NCBI GenBank assembly: GCA_040752515.1
Contig: JBFMGQ010000007.1
Location: 1-64,000 of the forward strand
Direction: 5' to 3'
Source: Tenuifilum sp040752515
Lineage (GTDB): Bacteria > Bacteroidota > Bacteroidia > Bacteroidales > Tenuifilaceae
DNA: 64,000 nucleotides
This document shows, piece by piece, positions 50,097 to 59,441 of this stretch. The position numbers and the translations under genes were made by a program. How positions within the stretch are numbered: the stretch's first letter is position 1; every line of letters starts with the position of its first letter. The notes beneath the pieces were generated by a model. That model had not been told where the DNA came from. It saw only the letters and a list, made by a program, of their open reading frames with translations, and did not search any database.

Positions 50097-52886
50097 CTAA
50101 TCCAACTTGGCTGCTTCGGCTTTAGCTTTAGCAATTACCGCATTGGCTTTTTCGTCGGCTTCGGCAATTACCTTTTGGGCGGCAGCATCGCCATTCTGAC
50201 GTATCTTTTTAGCAGCCTCCTTTGCTGCCCGTTCGGCAATTGGGCCCTTCTTTTTACCTTCCTCTTCGGTTCTTTTAGCCTGAGCCTCTGCTTCATCTCT
50301 AATTTGTTGGGCGCGAATGGCAGCCTCAGTCCTAATGCGCTCGGCCTCCCTTTCGGCATCGGCAATGAGCTTATCGGCTTCTGCCTTGGCATTCTGGCGG
50401 GCTTCAACCTTAGCCTCATCAACCTTTTCCTTAACAGCCTCCTTGGCGGTTTCCTTGGCCGAAGTTGAACTACCTGAAGAACCTCCACCTGAATCGATTT
50501 GTATGTCGGGTTTAGATGAAGTTCCTAAAATCTTAAGGTTTACATCGATAGTTTGGGGCAACTTTGCTCCGTACTTACCCAGCAAATCGTTGGCAAGGTT
50601 AGCCACCCCGCCAAAGTACGACGAGGGAACTGTAACTTTTGCCTTAAAGTTAAGGGATTGGTCAATTCCCATATCGCCACCAAAATTCATTTTGGCATCG
50701 GCTATCTTGGTGTCGAAAGGCTCAATGTATAAGCGGCCATCCTTAACGCTAAAGCTAATATTAACGTCTTTAAGGCTAGGATTGCGGAATTCATCCTTTT
50801 TCAGGAAATCGGCCAATTTGGCAAAGGCCTTGGAATTGCTAATGCCTATACTCTTTGACTGTAACTTGCCGAAAGCATTAATGCTATTCAGAATGGGCAT
50901 CATAGTCGTATCGAGCACGGAATTGAATTTAAACTGGGTCGATACTTTTCCTGTCATATCCTTTGCTGCTGGCGATATTTTTTGAAGGGTTGAGAACGAT
51001 TTGAATGCAGCAGGAATATCAATGTTGCGCATATCAAAGTCAAAGTTTACCAGTGGAGCCTTAATATTACGGGGGTCGTAAGTTCCGGCCATATGAACAT
51101 CGCCTTGGAGCATGTTCATCGATAGATTTTTTAGGTCGGCCACACCACCGGTAAGTACTATATTGCCTGCAAGATTTTCGATATTGAGCTTATCGTAAAT
51201 AATCTTTTTCATATCAACTTTGGTTGTAAAGTTGATATTTTTAGGCAGTTCGATAACGCTAAGAGCAGTGGTATCGGTACTTTCCTCTTCGGTTGTGCTT
51301 TCGCCAGTGAGTAATTCGTTTACATCGAGCAGGGTAGAGTAAACGCTCAGATTTCCTGATAGGGTTTCATCCTTAAAAACGTAAGGGATAAAATTTTCCA
51401 ACCGACCGTTCATGCGTATATCGCTCGAAGCAATTGTCATATCAAAGTTTGTAAGTTTAACATAGCTGGGAGTGAAGTTTAAGGTGATGTCGTTTATTTT
51501 GACTTCGGCTGGCACATCGGCCGATTTGAATTTAAAGCGCGAAAGCTTAAGCAGGCCATCGGCCTTGAAACGCTCATACTGCTCCTTCTCTATAAAAGAT
51601 AGTTTCCCGCCAAAATCGAGATTCGATTCCAGCAGTCCTTCCATAGTAGTGCTATCCAAAGGTATCACATCGGCAAGGGTGGCAAAATCAATTTTACCGG
51701 TGATATTTCCGTCAACCTGCATATCGCTGATTGGGGTTGCCACGTGCATGCGCATGCTGAATGGGTTTCCGCCCAAGTTCAATGCGAACTTATCGACATT
51801 AACCGAAGTATTATCCATGTTTTGGCCATCGAACCAAATCTTTGTGCTGATATTTACATCGGTTACCGATTTGGGCAAATCGGGGTATTTAAACATACCG
51901 TTATCAACGGTTATGGCAACAAATGCACTTGGCATTTGGCTATCGTTGTAAATTCCACGAACGTAACCCTCAATGCCGAACTTGCCCGAGGCTTGAAGCC
52001 CTTCAAAATCTGTCATGTACACTGCTGGCACCATTGATAAAAGCGCCTTGAAATCGGTCGATGGGGTTTTAAAGTTTAGGTTAATGTCGATATCATTGTT
52101 GGGCATACGAACTGAACCATCAAATAGCAACTTCAGCTGATTGATGGTAAAGCTATTCTCCTTAAAGGTGTAGTAGCTACTATCGAGGTTAGCTCCAATT
52201 TTGGCATCGAAACCAACACTTGCATTTTTTAAATACCGAATTCCGTCCATCCAAAAGTTGAGCGATTCAATGCTCGACCGGAAATTCAGGTCGGTTTGGC
52301 TCATGCCCATATTACCCGAAAGGGTAAGGTTTAGGTTTTGGATGGTAGCCTTCATGTTCGACGAATCGTCGATATAGGCAATGTTGGCATTACGAATCTC
52401 AAACTTTTTGAGTGCAACCTTGGTGTTAACCGTTGTGGTTGCCAGTGTATCTTCCATTTCAGTCTCGGGAGTCTCGGAGGGTTTCATGATATCCCAGTTA
52501 ACCCTACCATCGGGCAGAACACGCGCTTTCAGCTTTACCCCATCGAGGAGTATCGATTTAACCTCAATGGTGGTCATATCCATAACGCTCCATAGGTTAA
52601 CCTTTACGCCAAATTCGTTGAATGCTACAAGGGTATCGTTGGCAAAGCTATCGATTCCCACAACGGTTAAGCCTCTCATGCCCACGTATAGGTTGGGGAA
52701 ACCTTTTATAAGCGAAACCTCAAAATTGCTGAAATCGACCTTGGCATTAAGCATGCTGTTTGCCTCTTTCTTGGCAACTTTCATAAGCTGGGGCTTAAAA
52801 ATTATTGGTAAAACTATTGCTGCCACAACAATAAGGGCAACTATAGTAGCCACAACTTTTAGGGTGATACTGAGAACTTTATTCAT
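50097..52886 (-). CDS. AsmA family protein with charged coiled-coil tail
   Basis: This 929-residue protein has one N-terminal membrane segment (about residues 7-30), then a long stretch of amphipathic beta-strands (KVDFSNFEVSLIKGFPNLYVG, GNITGKIDFATLADVIPL, GGDMGIDQSLNFKAKV) which is the AsmA/AsmA_2 layout of inner-membrane-anchored, periplasm-spanning proteins thought to carry phospholipids to the outer membrane. The last 130 residues (about 795-929) are a low-complexity Ala/Glu/Lys/Arg helix (KEAVKEKVDEAKVEARQN and onwards), an unusual addition after the Gly/Ser linker GGGSSGSST. The gene is alone. Spacer repeats lie immediately downstream of its stop codon. Confidence 0.85.
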   Translation of the reverse strand: MNKVLSITLKVVATIVALIVVAAIVLPIIFKPQLMKVAKKEANSMLNAKVDFSNFEVSLIKGFPNLYVGMRGLTVVGIDSFANDTLVAFNEFGVKVNLWSVMDMTTIEVKSILLDGVKLKARVLPDGRVNWDIMKPSETPETEMEDTLATTTVNTKVALKKFEIRNANIAYIDDSSNMKATIQNLNLTLSGNMGMSQTDLNFRSSIESLNFWMDGIRYLKNASVGFDAKIGANLDSSYYTFKENSFTINQLKLLFDGSVRMPNNDIDINLNFKTPSTDFKALLSMVPAVYMTDFEGLQASGKFGIEGYVRGIYNDSQMPSAFVAITVDNGMFKYPDLPKSVTDVNISTKIWFDGQNMDNTSVNVDKFALNLGGNPFSMRMHVATPISDMQVDGNITGKIDFATLADVIPLDSTTMEGLLESNLDFGGKLSFIEKEQYERFKADGLLKLSRFKFKSADVPAEVKINDITLNFTPSYVKLTNFDMTIASSDIRMNGRLENFIPYVFKDETLSGNLSVYSTLLDVNELLTGESTTEEESTDTTALSVIELPKNINFTTKVDMKKIIYDKLNIENLAGNIVLTGGVADLKNLSMNMLQGDVHMAGTYDPRNIKAPLVNFDFDMRNIDIPAAFKSFSTLQKISPAAKDMTGKVSTQFKFNSVLDTTMMPILNSINAFGKLQSKSIGISNSKAFAKLADFLKKDEFRNPSLKDVNISFSVKDGRLYIEPFDTKIADAKMNFGGDMGIDQSLNFKAKVTVPSSYFGGVANLANDLLGKYGAKLPQTIDVNLKILGTSSKPDIQIDSGGGSSGSSTSAKETAKEAVKEKVDEAKVEARQNAKAEADKLIADAEREAERIRTEAAIRAQQIRDEAEAQAKRTEEEGKKKGPIAERAAKEAAKKIRQNGDAAAQKVIAEADEKANAVIAKAKAEAAKLD

Positions 52887-53048
52887 AGCAATATCTTTTT
52901 AAACTATTATTTTCAAATTATACCGTGCATTACAAAATTAATGAAAGAAATCGGAAGGTGGTAGTGGTTTCATCATTCTTAACAGAACTAAAGCTTGAAC
53001 AAACATTTCAACCAAATGTTATAGTCATACTTTAATTGAAAAAAAGTT

Positions 53049-53057
53049 TAAATTTGC
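53049..53057 (+). promoter_or_regulatory. Possible -7 element of the cytochrome bd operon
   Basis: TAAATTTG followed by C is an exact TAnnTTTG match 15 nt before the ATG at 53072, and it lies inside the frame extension that begins with a TTG at 53036. No -33 match is seen. Confidence 0.4.
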
Positions 53058-53071
53058 TTAAGAATAAAGTC

Positions 53072-53287
53072 ATGAACTTACTCAAAAGGATATTTCGATT
53101 CTACTACGAGGGTTTTAAGAGCATGACCATTGGTAGAACGCTTTGGATAATAATCCTTATCAAGCTATTTGTGATGTTTGCCATTCTCAAGGTTTTCTTT
53201 TTCCCTAACATCCTTAAGCGGAACTTCAAGACCGATGAGGAACGGAGTAGGTATGTAATTGAACAGCTAACAACTAAACCTAAATAG
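53072..53287 (+). CDS. DUF4492 small membrane protein of the cyd operon
   Basis: This 71-residue protein has one hydrophobic helix (about residues 19-41, GRTLWIIILIKLFVMFAILKV) preceded by RFYYEGFKSMT, the signature of DUF4492, which in Bacteroidota is regularly encoded just before cydA. It probably assists assembly or stability of the bd oxidase; no direct test is known to me. The ATG at 53072 is preferred over a TTG at 53036 since the upstream part would overlap a -7-like box. It is 8 nt before cydA. Confidence 0.85.
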   Translation: MNLLKRIFRFYYEGFKSMTIGRTLWIIILIKLFVMFAILKVFFFPNILKRNFKTDEERSRYVIEQLTTKPK

Positions 53288-53295
53288 CAAAACGC

Positions 53296-54858
53296 ATGGA
53301 ACACTTCGACCTATCGTTAGTAAACTGGTCGAGGGCACAGTTTGCCCTTACGGCCATGTATCACTGGATTTTTGTCCCGCTAACACTGGGCTTAGCCTTT
53401 ATTATAGCGTTCATGGAAACGCTATACTACAAAACCGGTGATGAGGAGTGGAAACGTATTACCAAGTTCTGGATGACACTCTTTGGTATCAACTTTGCCA
53501 TTGGTGTGGCAACCGGTATTATTCTGGAGTTTGAATTTGGCACAAACTGGAGTAACTACTCCTGGTTTGTGGGCGATATATTTGGAGCGCCGCTTGCCAT
53601 TGAGGGTATCATGGCTTTTTTTATGGAATCGACCTTTATAGCCGTGATGTTCTTTGGATGGAATAAGGTTAGCAAAAAGTTCCACCTAATCTCAACATGG
53701 CTTGTAGCCATTGGGGCAAACCTATCGGCGCTTTGGATACTTGTTGCCAATGCATGGATGCAGTACCCGGCCGGTATGTTTTTTAACCCCGATACTGCCC
53801 GAAACGAGATGCATAACTTTTGGGAGGTTTTATTCTCGCCGGTGGCCGTAAACAAGTTCCTGCACACCATTTCATCAGGCTACGTGCTTGCTGCTATTTT
53901 CGTAGTTGGGGTTAGTGCATGGTATTTGCTAAAAGGAAGAAATGTTCTGTTAGCCAAGCGGAGCATAATTATAGCTTCGGTCTTTGGCCTAATCACATCG
54001 GTTTTCCTCGCCCTTACAGGCGATGGTTCAGCATACCAGGTCGCCCAGAAGCAGCCCATGAAGTTGGCTGCCATGGAAGGCCTTTACGAGGGGAAAGAGG
54101 GCGCTCCGCTTATTGTGGTTGGTGCGCTTACCCCAGGCAAGGAGTATAACGATAGTAAAGACCCTTACCTTTTCCGAATTCAAATTCCCAAACTCCTTTC
54201 CTTTTTAGGATACCGCTCTAGCGATGCCTTTGTTCCGGGAGTTAAAGATATTATTGAAGGCGGTTATACATACACCGATAAGAATGGCAACCAAAAAGTA
54301 GCCCTTTCGGCTGAACAGAAGATTGAACGTGGCCGGATTGCCATACAGGCTCTGGCCGATTATAAGAATGCGAAGGAAAAAGGCGATACCATAGGCATGG
54401 CCTACAACCGAAAGCTACTTGACGAAAACTTTGAGTATTTTGGCTATGGCTATCTGAACGACCCTAAAAGCATAATACCTAACATTCCGCTTACCTTTTA
54501 CAGCTTCCATATCATGGTTGGGCTGGGCTTTCTCTTTATTGCCTTCTTCGTTTTAATGCTCTATCTTGTCTATTTCAGGGGTTACCAGATTAATAAGTGG
54601 ATTTTGCGATTATCAATACTAATGATACCGCTTGCCTATATTGCCAGCCAAGCCGGTTGGATTGTAGCCGAGGTTGGCCGTCAGCCTTGGGTTATTCAAG
54701 ATGTTTTGCCAACAGTTGCGGCTGTGTCGCGTATCGACTCAAGTGCCGTTCAGGTTACATTCTTCCTGTTCTTCGTAATTTTTACAACCCTACTCATAGC
54801 TGAGCTACGAATTATGTTCACACAGATTAAAAAAGGACCAAAAGAAGGAGGGAAATAG
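53296..54858 (+). CDS. cydA: Cytochrome bd quinol oxidase subunit I
   Basis: This 520-residue membrane protein is the haem-bearing subunit that oxidises quinol and reduces oxygen. It opens DLSLVNWSRAQFALTAMYHWIF with His 23 (equivalent to the b595 axial ligand His 19 of E. coli), has WSNYSWFVGDIFGAPLAIEG and FFMESTF, a quinol-binding Q-loop between about residues 240 and 390, and GRQPWVIQDVLPT near the end. Its length is close to that of E. coli CydA, implying the long Q-loop form. It shares an operon with DUF4492, cydB and a CydX-like ORF. Confidence 0.96.
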   Translation: MEHFDLSLVNWSRAQFALTAMYHWIFVPLTLGLAFIIAFMETLYYKTGDEEWKRITKFWMTLFGINFAIGVATGIILEFEFGTNWSNYSWFVGDIFGAPLAIEGIMAFFMESTFIAVMFFGWNKVSKKFHLISTWLVAIGANLSALWILVANAWMQYPAGMFFNPDTARNEMHNFWEVLFSPVAVNKFLHTISSGYVLAAIFVVGVSAWYLLKGRNVLLAKRSIIIASVFGLITSVFLALTGDGSAYQVAQKQPMKLAAMEGLYEGKEGAPLIVVGALTPGKEYNDSKDPYLFRIQIPKLLSFLGYRSSDAFVPGVKDIIEGGYTYTDKNGNQKVALSAEQKIERGRIAIQALADYKNAKEKGDTIGMAYNRKLLDENFEYFGYGYLNDPKSIIPNIPLTFYSFHIMVGLGFLFIAFFVLMLYLVYFRGYQINKWILRLSILMIPLAYIASQAGWIVAEVGRQPWVIQDVLPTVAAVSRIDSSAVQVTFFLFFVIFTTLLIAELRIMFTQIKKGPKEGGK

Positions 54859-54860
54859 CC

Positions 54861-56012
54861 ATGGTTGACACTACATACATTTTCCTGCAGCATTACTGGT
54901 GGTTTATCATATCGCTACTGGGGGCTTTGTTGGTTTTTCTGCTTTTTGTTCAAGGCGGACAAACCTTGATATACACCATTGGTAAAACCGAGATGGAGCG
55001 AACAATGATTGTTAACGCTCTTGGGCGTAAGTGGGAATTCACATTTACTACGTTGGTTACTTTTGGTGGAGCCTTTTTTGCTTCGTTCCCGCTTTTTTAC
55101 TCCACAAGTTTTGGTGGAGCCTACTGGGTTTGGATGGCAATACTGTTTTGTTTTGTAATACAGGCAGTATCGTATGAGTATCGCAGTAAACCCAACAATT
55201 TTCTGGGACACAAGACCTTTGAGGTATTCCTATTCATCAACGGGCTACTGGGAACCGTGCTGCTTGGCACTGCTGTTGCCACATTTTTTACGGGCTCGCA
55301 GTTCTCAGTGGCAAAAATCAACCTGACCAACATCAATAACCCAGTTATTTCGTCGTGGGAAACGCCATGGCATGGTTTGGAGGCTGCGCTGAACCTGCAT
55401 AATGTATCGCTGGGTTTAGCAGTATTCTTTTTAGCAAGGGTGTTAGCGCTGCTTTACTTCATGAACCATATCAATCACCCTGATATTCTTGCCCGTTCCC
55501 GTAAGCATCTCCTATATAACGCTATTCCATTCCTGATTTTTTTCTTAACCTTTGTGATTTGGCTTTTTGTACGCGAGGGTTTTGCTGTAAATCCTACCTC
55601 TGGAGATGTTTTTATGCAAAAACATAAATATTTGCTCAATCTTATTCAAATGCCAGTAGTGCTATTGCTATTCCTGGGCGGAGTGGTTCTTGTTCTTTGG
55701 GGTATAGTAAAATCGTTGATTCAGCCCTACACAAAAGGGATTTGGTTTACAGGAATAGGCACTGTGCTTGCCGTGCTTTCGCTATTCCTCATAGCCGGAT
55801 ACAACAATACCGCTTACTATCCATCAACTTTCAACTTGCAGCATTCGCTTACCATTTTCAATAGCTCATCGAGCAAATTCACCCTAACGGTGATGAGTAT
55901 TGTTTCGTTGTTAATACCCTTTGTAATTGCATACATCTGGTATGCTTGGAAAAGCATTAACGTAAAGAAGATTGATGAGGAAGAGATGAAAAACGAAACC
56001 CATGTTTACTAA
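54861..56012 (+). CDS. cydB: Cytochrome bd quinol oxidase subunit II
   Basis: This 383-residue protein has about eight or nine hydrophobic segments; it begins TTYIFLQHYWWFIISLLGALL and contains GRKWEFTFTTLVTFGGAFFASFPLFY, matching the Bacteroidota CydB form. It starts 2 nt after the cydA stop. It pairs with CydA as the haem-free core subunit. No additional oxidase subunit is seen in the window other than the 40-residue ORF after it. Confidence 0.95.
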   Translation: MVDTTYIFLQHYWWFIISLLGALLVFLLFVQGGQTLIYTIGKTEMERTMIVNALGRKWEFTFTTLVTFGGAFFASFPLFYSTSFGGAYWVWMAILFCFVIQAVSYEYRSKPNNFLGHKTFEVFLFINGLLGTVLLGTAVATFFTGSQFSVAKINLTNINNPVISSWETPWHGLEAALNLHNVSLGLAVFFLARVLALLYFMNHINHPDILARSRKHLLYNAIPFLIFFLTFVIWLFVREGFAVNPTSGDVFMQKHKYLLNLIQMPVVLLLFLGGVVLVLWGIVKSLIQPYTKGIWFTGIGTVLAVLSLFLIAGYNNTAYYPSTFNLQHSLTIFNSSSSKFTLTVMSIVSLLIPFVIAYIWYAWKSINVKKIDEEEMKNETHVY

Positions 56013-56024
56013 TACTAACTGATT

Positions 56025-56147
56025 ATGAGATTTATAAACGAAATACTTTGGTTTGCAAGCTGGCCGGTACTTATCTACCTTAGCTTTCTGTTATCGGTTT
56101 GGGCTGTAAAGTTCTGGGAAAAGAAAAATCCCAATGAGTTAAAATGA
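56025..56147 (+). CDS. CydX-like 40-residue membrane protein
   Basis: A 40-codon frame starts 12 nt after the cydB stop, with one hydrophobic helix (residues about 7-28; WFASWPVLIYLSFLLSVWAV) flanked by charged ends (RFINE... and KFWEKKNPNELK). Bacterial bd oxidases in Proteobacteria need the 30-40 residue CydX, which is encoded in the same place and has one membrane helix with a conserved W and an acidic residue after it. Here the tryptophans and KxWEKK end are compatible with that. Sequence identity to CydX cannot be shown by eye. It may instead be a Bacteroidota-specific accessory peptide. Confidence 0.6.
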   Translation: MRFINEILWFASWPVLIYLSFLLSVWAVKFWEKKNPNELK

Positions 56148-56177
56148 TGTAGATACGTCTGCATCAATATCAACTTG

Positions 56178-57182
56178 ATGAACATTTACAGGCTACTAAA
56201 GCTTAACCGTTATATTAGGAGTAACCGCATAAAGTTACTCCTAATCTTTACCGCACACATCTTGAACCGACGATATTACTCGGTTCGTATTGACCCTATT
56301 TTTGCATGCAATCTACGTTGCCTGATGTGTTACTTTAGCAAAACCAGGAAACCGCAATCCCAAAAATTTTCAAGAGATGAGCTCGACCTGTTGGCTAAAA
56401 ATCTGTTTGGTAATGCCTTACAGGTAATGGTTGGTTGTGGCGCAGAGCCGACCATTTATCCCGATTACATCTACCTTATTGAACTGGCTCAAAAGTACAG
56501 GGTTCCGCACATAGGGCTGGTTACTAATGGACAACTAGTATCCAAAACCGATTTGGAAACCTTAAGCCGCATGGGACTAAATGAGTTTACCCTATCGGTT
56601 CACGGGACAAGAATGGGAACCTATGAACATTTTATGGTAGGCGCTAAGTGGGATAAGCTAGTCGAACTACTTGAAAACATAAATCTGCTTAAAAGTGATG
56701 GTAAGATTGATTTTTCGCTACGAATAAATTACACAGCTAACCCCGAAAATATTGAGGAACTGCTAAATTTTTTCGATGTTTTTGGAAAATATCCCATAAA
56801 TGTCTTACAAGTAAGGCCTATTATGGATATTGGTGGTAGTTACTTTACGCCGTTCACCACCGAGAACATTTCAATATACAATAGAATAATCGAAAACTTA
56901 CGCATCGAGTGTGGTAACCGTGGCATTACGCTCTTGGCTAATACAAAAAATCCGCACTATGGGCAACAAGGGGTTAATCCAACTATAGCTCACACATACT
57001 TGTATGTTTCTCCGCAAGTAGTGGTTAACAGTAATTTTTACTGGGAAAGTGAAAGCTACCGCCATTTCCTTAAGCGAACAGGCTGGCATAGAACCATATT
57101 AAAAACAATACTTTACCCCCAAAAGCCCCAGTTTGAACCCGGTTTGGCTGAGCGTTATGGCAGTCAGTACGATGTTTTATAA
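56178..57182 (+). CDS. Radical SAM protein
   Basis: This 334-residue protein has the cluster motif CNLRCLMC, preceded by a basic N-terminus with possible weak membrane affinity (RIKLLLIFTAHILN). The SAM motifs include VGCGAEPTIYPDY and LVTNGQLVSK; further FTLSVHGTRMGTYE is the typical third strand region. There is no C-terminal SPASM cysteine set, so it acts as a stand-alone radical enzyme with an unknown substrate. The start is the ATG at 56178; a TTG just before it (56175) is unlikely. It lies 30 nt beyond the CydX-like ORF and 26 nt before aroF/pheA, but a shared role is not indicated. Confidence 0.85.
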   Translation: MNIYRLLKLNRYIRSNRIKLLLIFTAHILNRRYYSVRIDPIFACNLRCLMCYFSKTRKPQSQKFSRDELDLLAKNLFGNALQVMVGCGAEPTIYPDYIYLIELAQKYRVPHIGLVTNGQLVSKTDLETLSRMGLNEFTLSVHGTRMGTYEHFMVGAKWDKLVELLENINLLKSDGKIDFSLRINYTANPENIEELLNFFDVFGKYPINVLQVRPIMDIGGSYFTPFTTENISIYNRIIENLRIECGNRGITLLANTKNPHYGQQGVNPTIAHTYLYVSPQVVVNSNFYWESESYRHFLKRTGWHRTILKTILYPQKPQFEPGLAERYGSQYDVL

Positions 57183-57208
57183 ACAAAACAAGAAATTTAA
57201 GGTTAACT

Positions 57209-58342
57209 TTGCTAGTGGAAAAAAATACAAAGTTGGAACCTAAAATTGATATATCTCCTATAGCTGAGTGGGGCTTAAATCTAACCTACCCGTTGATTAT
57301 TGCAGGACCATGCAGTGCTGAAAGTGAGGAGCAGGTGTTGGCTGCGGCCTATGCACTGGCTAGCGATGGTCGGGTTAAGGTTTTTAGGGCTGGTGTGTGG
57401 AAGCCCCGGACTCGTCCTGGTGGGTTTGAAGGAGCCGGTGAAAAGGGTTTGCAATGGCTAAAACGGGTGAAGGACGAAACCGGCTTAGCCGTTATTACTG
57501 AGGTGGCAATGCCCCAGCATGTTGAGCAGGCCTTAAAGCATGATATAGATATGGTTTGGGTGGGCGCTCGCACCACCACAAATCCTTTTCTGGTGGAACA
57601 GCTGGCATCGGCACTTGCCGGAACAAATATTCCTGTGCTGATAAAAAACCCCATTACCCCTGACCTTGAACTTTGGATTGGTACTATTGAACGCATGTGG
57701 CGTTCGGGTATCAAGCGTTTAGCTGCCGTCCATCGCGGCTTTCACCCATATGAACGTTCGCGATTACGCAATATCCCCAAATGGGAACTTGCCATCGACC
57801 TTAAAAGTCGCATTCCCAGTTTACCTATCATTTGTGACCCCAGCCATATTGCCGGAACGGCTAGTTTGGTTCCTGAAATTGCCCAACGCTCGCTTGACCT
57901 TTCAATGGATGGACTAATGGTTGAGGTTCATCCCAACCCTGCCGTGGCCCTCAGCGATGCCCGCCAGCAACTAACGCCCGACGCTTTTCTGCAGATGCTG
58001 TCGGCATTAACATTTCACCAATCTTCATCGGCTAACACCGAGTTTGCCGATTTCCTGGAGCAAGTGCGAAACAAAATCGACTCCATCGACCAGCAAATAA
58101 TTGAATTGCTGGCAAACCGCATGCGTCTGGTAGAGCAAATAGGGGAGTATAAACGAAATAATAACGTAACAATTTTTCAGCTGCGTAGATGGGAAAAAAT
58201 CCTTGAATCGCGCATTGAGTGCGGTAAAAAATTAGGGCTCGATGAGGAATACATAAAAAGCCTGCTTCAGTTGGTTCACAAGGAATCCATAAAGAAACAG
58301 GCCGAAATATTGCGTGGCAACCGCTTGACTAACGGTGAGTAA
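57209..58342 (+). CDS. Bifunctional 3-deoxy-7-phosphoheptulonate synthase/chorismate mutase
   Basis: Residues 20-270 are a type I-beta DAHP synthase (IIAGPCSAESEEQV, KPRTRPGGFEG, ITEVAMPQHVEQ, and IICDPSHIAGTASLVPEIAQ), and residues 285-377 are an AroQ-type chorismate mutase (FLEQVRNKIDSIDQQIIELL, NRMRLVEQIGEYKR). The fusion is the Bacteroidota norm: the mutase domain regulates the synthase by end-product feedback. It feeds the shikimate route and phenylalanine/tyrosine synthesis. The start is not an ATG: TTG at 57209 or GTG at 57215 are the only candidates. It ends 3 nt before the convergent purS stop. Confidence 0.95.
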   Translation: MLVEKNTKLEPKIDISPIAEWGLNLTYPLIIAGPCSAESEEQVLAAAYALASDGRVKVFRAGVWKPRTRPGGFEGAGEKGLQWLKRVKDETGLAVITEVAMPQHVEQALKHDIDMVWVGARTTTNPFLVEQLASALAGTNIPVLIKNPITPDLELWIGTIERMWRSGIKRLAAVHRGFHPYERSRLRNIPKWELAIDLKSRIPSLPIICDPSHIAGTASLVPEIAQRSLDLSMDGLMVEVHPNPAVALSDARQQLTPDAFLQMLSALTFHQSSSANTEFADFLEQVRNKIDSIDQQIIELLANRMRLVEQIGEYKRNNNVTIFQLRRWEKILESRIECGKKLGLDEEYIKSLLQLVHKESIKKQAEILRGNRLTNGE

Positions 58343-58345
58343 TCC

Positions 58346-58603
58346 TTAATCGGTTATCTCTGTTAGCTTAAAGTCGTATCCTTCCATTACGGGGTTCGAA
58401 AGCACCTTTGAACAGATTTCGGTAACCTTTTCCATTGCCACCTCACGGCTAGGTGCTTCAATTTCAAGGTTGATGTGCTTTCCAATACGAACATTGGCAA
58501 CTTCCTTATATCCGATTCCGTGTAAGGTTGCATTAACAGCTTTTCCCTGCGGGTCGAGTAGTGCCTTAAGTGGCATTACATTGATTTCAGCTAAAAACTT
58601 CAT
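58346..58603 (-). CDS. purS: Phosphoribosylformylglycinamidine synthase subunit PurS
   Basis: This 85-residue protein is the small dimeric subunit of the three-part FGAM synthase (with PurL and PurQ) in purine synthesis. It has FLAEINVMPLKALLDPQGKAV (family start), NATLHGIGYKEVANVRIGKHI and a second half EAPSREVAMEKVTEICSKVL with the terminal NPVMEGYDF, all typical. It is alone here: no purL or purQ gene is in view. The start is the ATG at 58603. Confidence 0.9.
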   Translation of the reverse strand: MKFLAEINVMPLKALLDPQGKAVNATLHGIGYKEVANVRIGKHINLEIEAPSREVAMEKVTEICSKVLSNPVMEGYDFKLTEITD

Positions 58604-58647
58604 TTTATATCGATTTAACTTCTGACAAAATTAGCCAAAAATTGCAT

Positions 58648-59409
58648 TTATTCATTCCTATCATCTTTCTTTATCAATTTATCCCATAAATAGTAGATAA
58701 CAGAAAGAATAATATACCAAACAATGATAATTGAAAGTGATGCCTTTTGGAAAACCACTATAAATACAATTGCTCCCGTCAGGAAAGTTAGCTGTTTGTA
58801 AGCAACAGCAGGTTTTAGCGACTTAATTTTGAGGGAGAACATTGGTAGTTCGCAAACCAAAAGGAACGAAAGCACGAGTGAAAGCGCTATTAGAATAGCT
58901 GGTGAGCTAATAATTGGATTAAATATCTCTGCCCAAGTGCTATTTGAACCAAAAACCAATCCAATTATCAAAAAGGCATTTGCAGGTGTTGGCAACCCGA
59001 TGAAAGAGCTGGTTTGCCGCTCATCGATATTGAACAGCCCAAGGCGAAGCGATGAGAAAACGGCAACCACAAAAGGGACTATAAGAATTATGTGACCCTG
59101 GAAAATGCCATGGCAATCGTTAATGCCTAGGCTGTTGCGAAGCAGGTGGTAAAGAATAACCGCTGGTGCCACGCCAAAGCTAACCACATCAGAAAGCGAA
59201 TCGAGCTCCTTGCCAAGCTGCGTGTATGCTCCAATTAGTCTTGCGGTAAAGCCATCCAAAAAATCGAGAATACCCGAAATTATGATAAGCATACCGGCCA
59301 GCTCCAGGCGGCCTTCGAATGCGGCAACAATTGATAGGCAGCCCGAAAAGAGGTTTAGCAATGTTATGCCATTGGGTATATGTCTTAGGATTCGGATAAT
59401 TTTATTCAT
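58648..59409 (-). CDS. pssA: CDP-diacylglycerol-serine O-phosphatidyltransferase
   Basis: This 253-residue membrane protein has the CDP-alcohol phosphatidyltransferase signature DG(x)2AR(x)8G(x)3D(x)3D, seen here as LDGFTARLIGAYTQLGKELD with a following SLSD. It has about six hydrophobic segments, and matches the archaeal/Bacteroidota type II PssA rather than the E. coli type. It makes phosphatidylserine, the precursor of phosphatidylethanolamine. The start is the ATG at 59409; a TTG two codons upstream would be weak. It is followed by a 44-nt spacer to purS and lies in a row with PAP2 phosphatase and obg. Confidence 0.92.
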   Translation of the reverse strand: MNKIIRILRHIPNGITLLNLFSGCLSIVAAFEGRLELAGMLIIISGILDFLDGFTARLIGAYTQLGKELDSLSDVVSFGVAPAVILYHLLRNSLGINDCHGIFQGHIILIVPFVVAVFSSLRLGLFNIDERQTSSFIGLPTPANAFLIIGLVFGSNSTWAEIFNPIISSPAILIALSLVLSFLLVCELPMFSLKIKSLKPAVAYKQLTFLTGAIVFIVVFQKASLSIIIVWYIILSVIYYLWDKLIKKDDRNE

Positions 59410-59441
59410 ATGCAATAATATAGAAGTGCGTAAAATGGATT

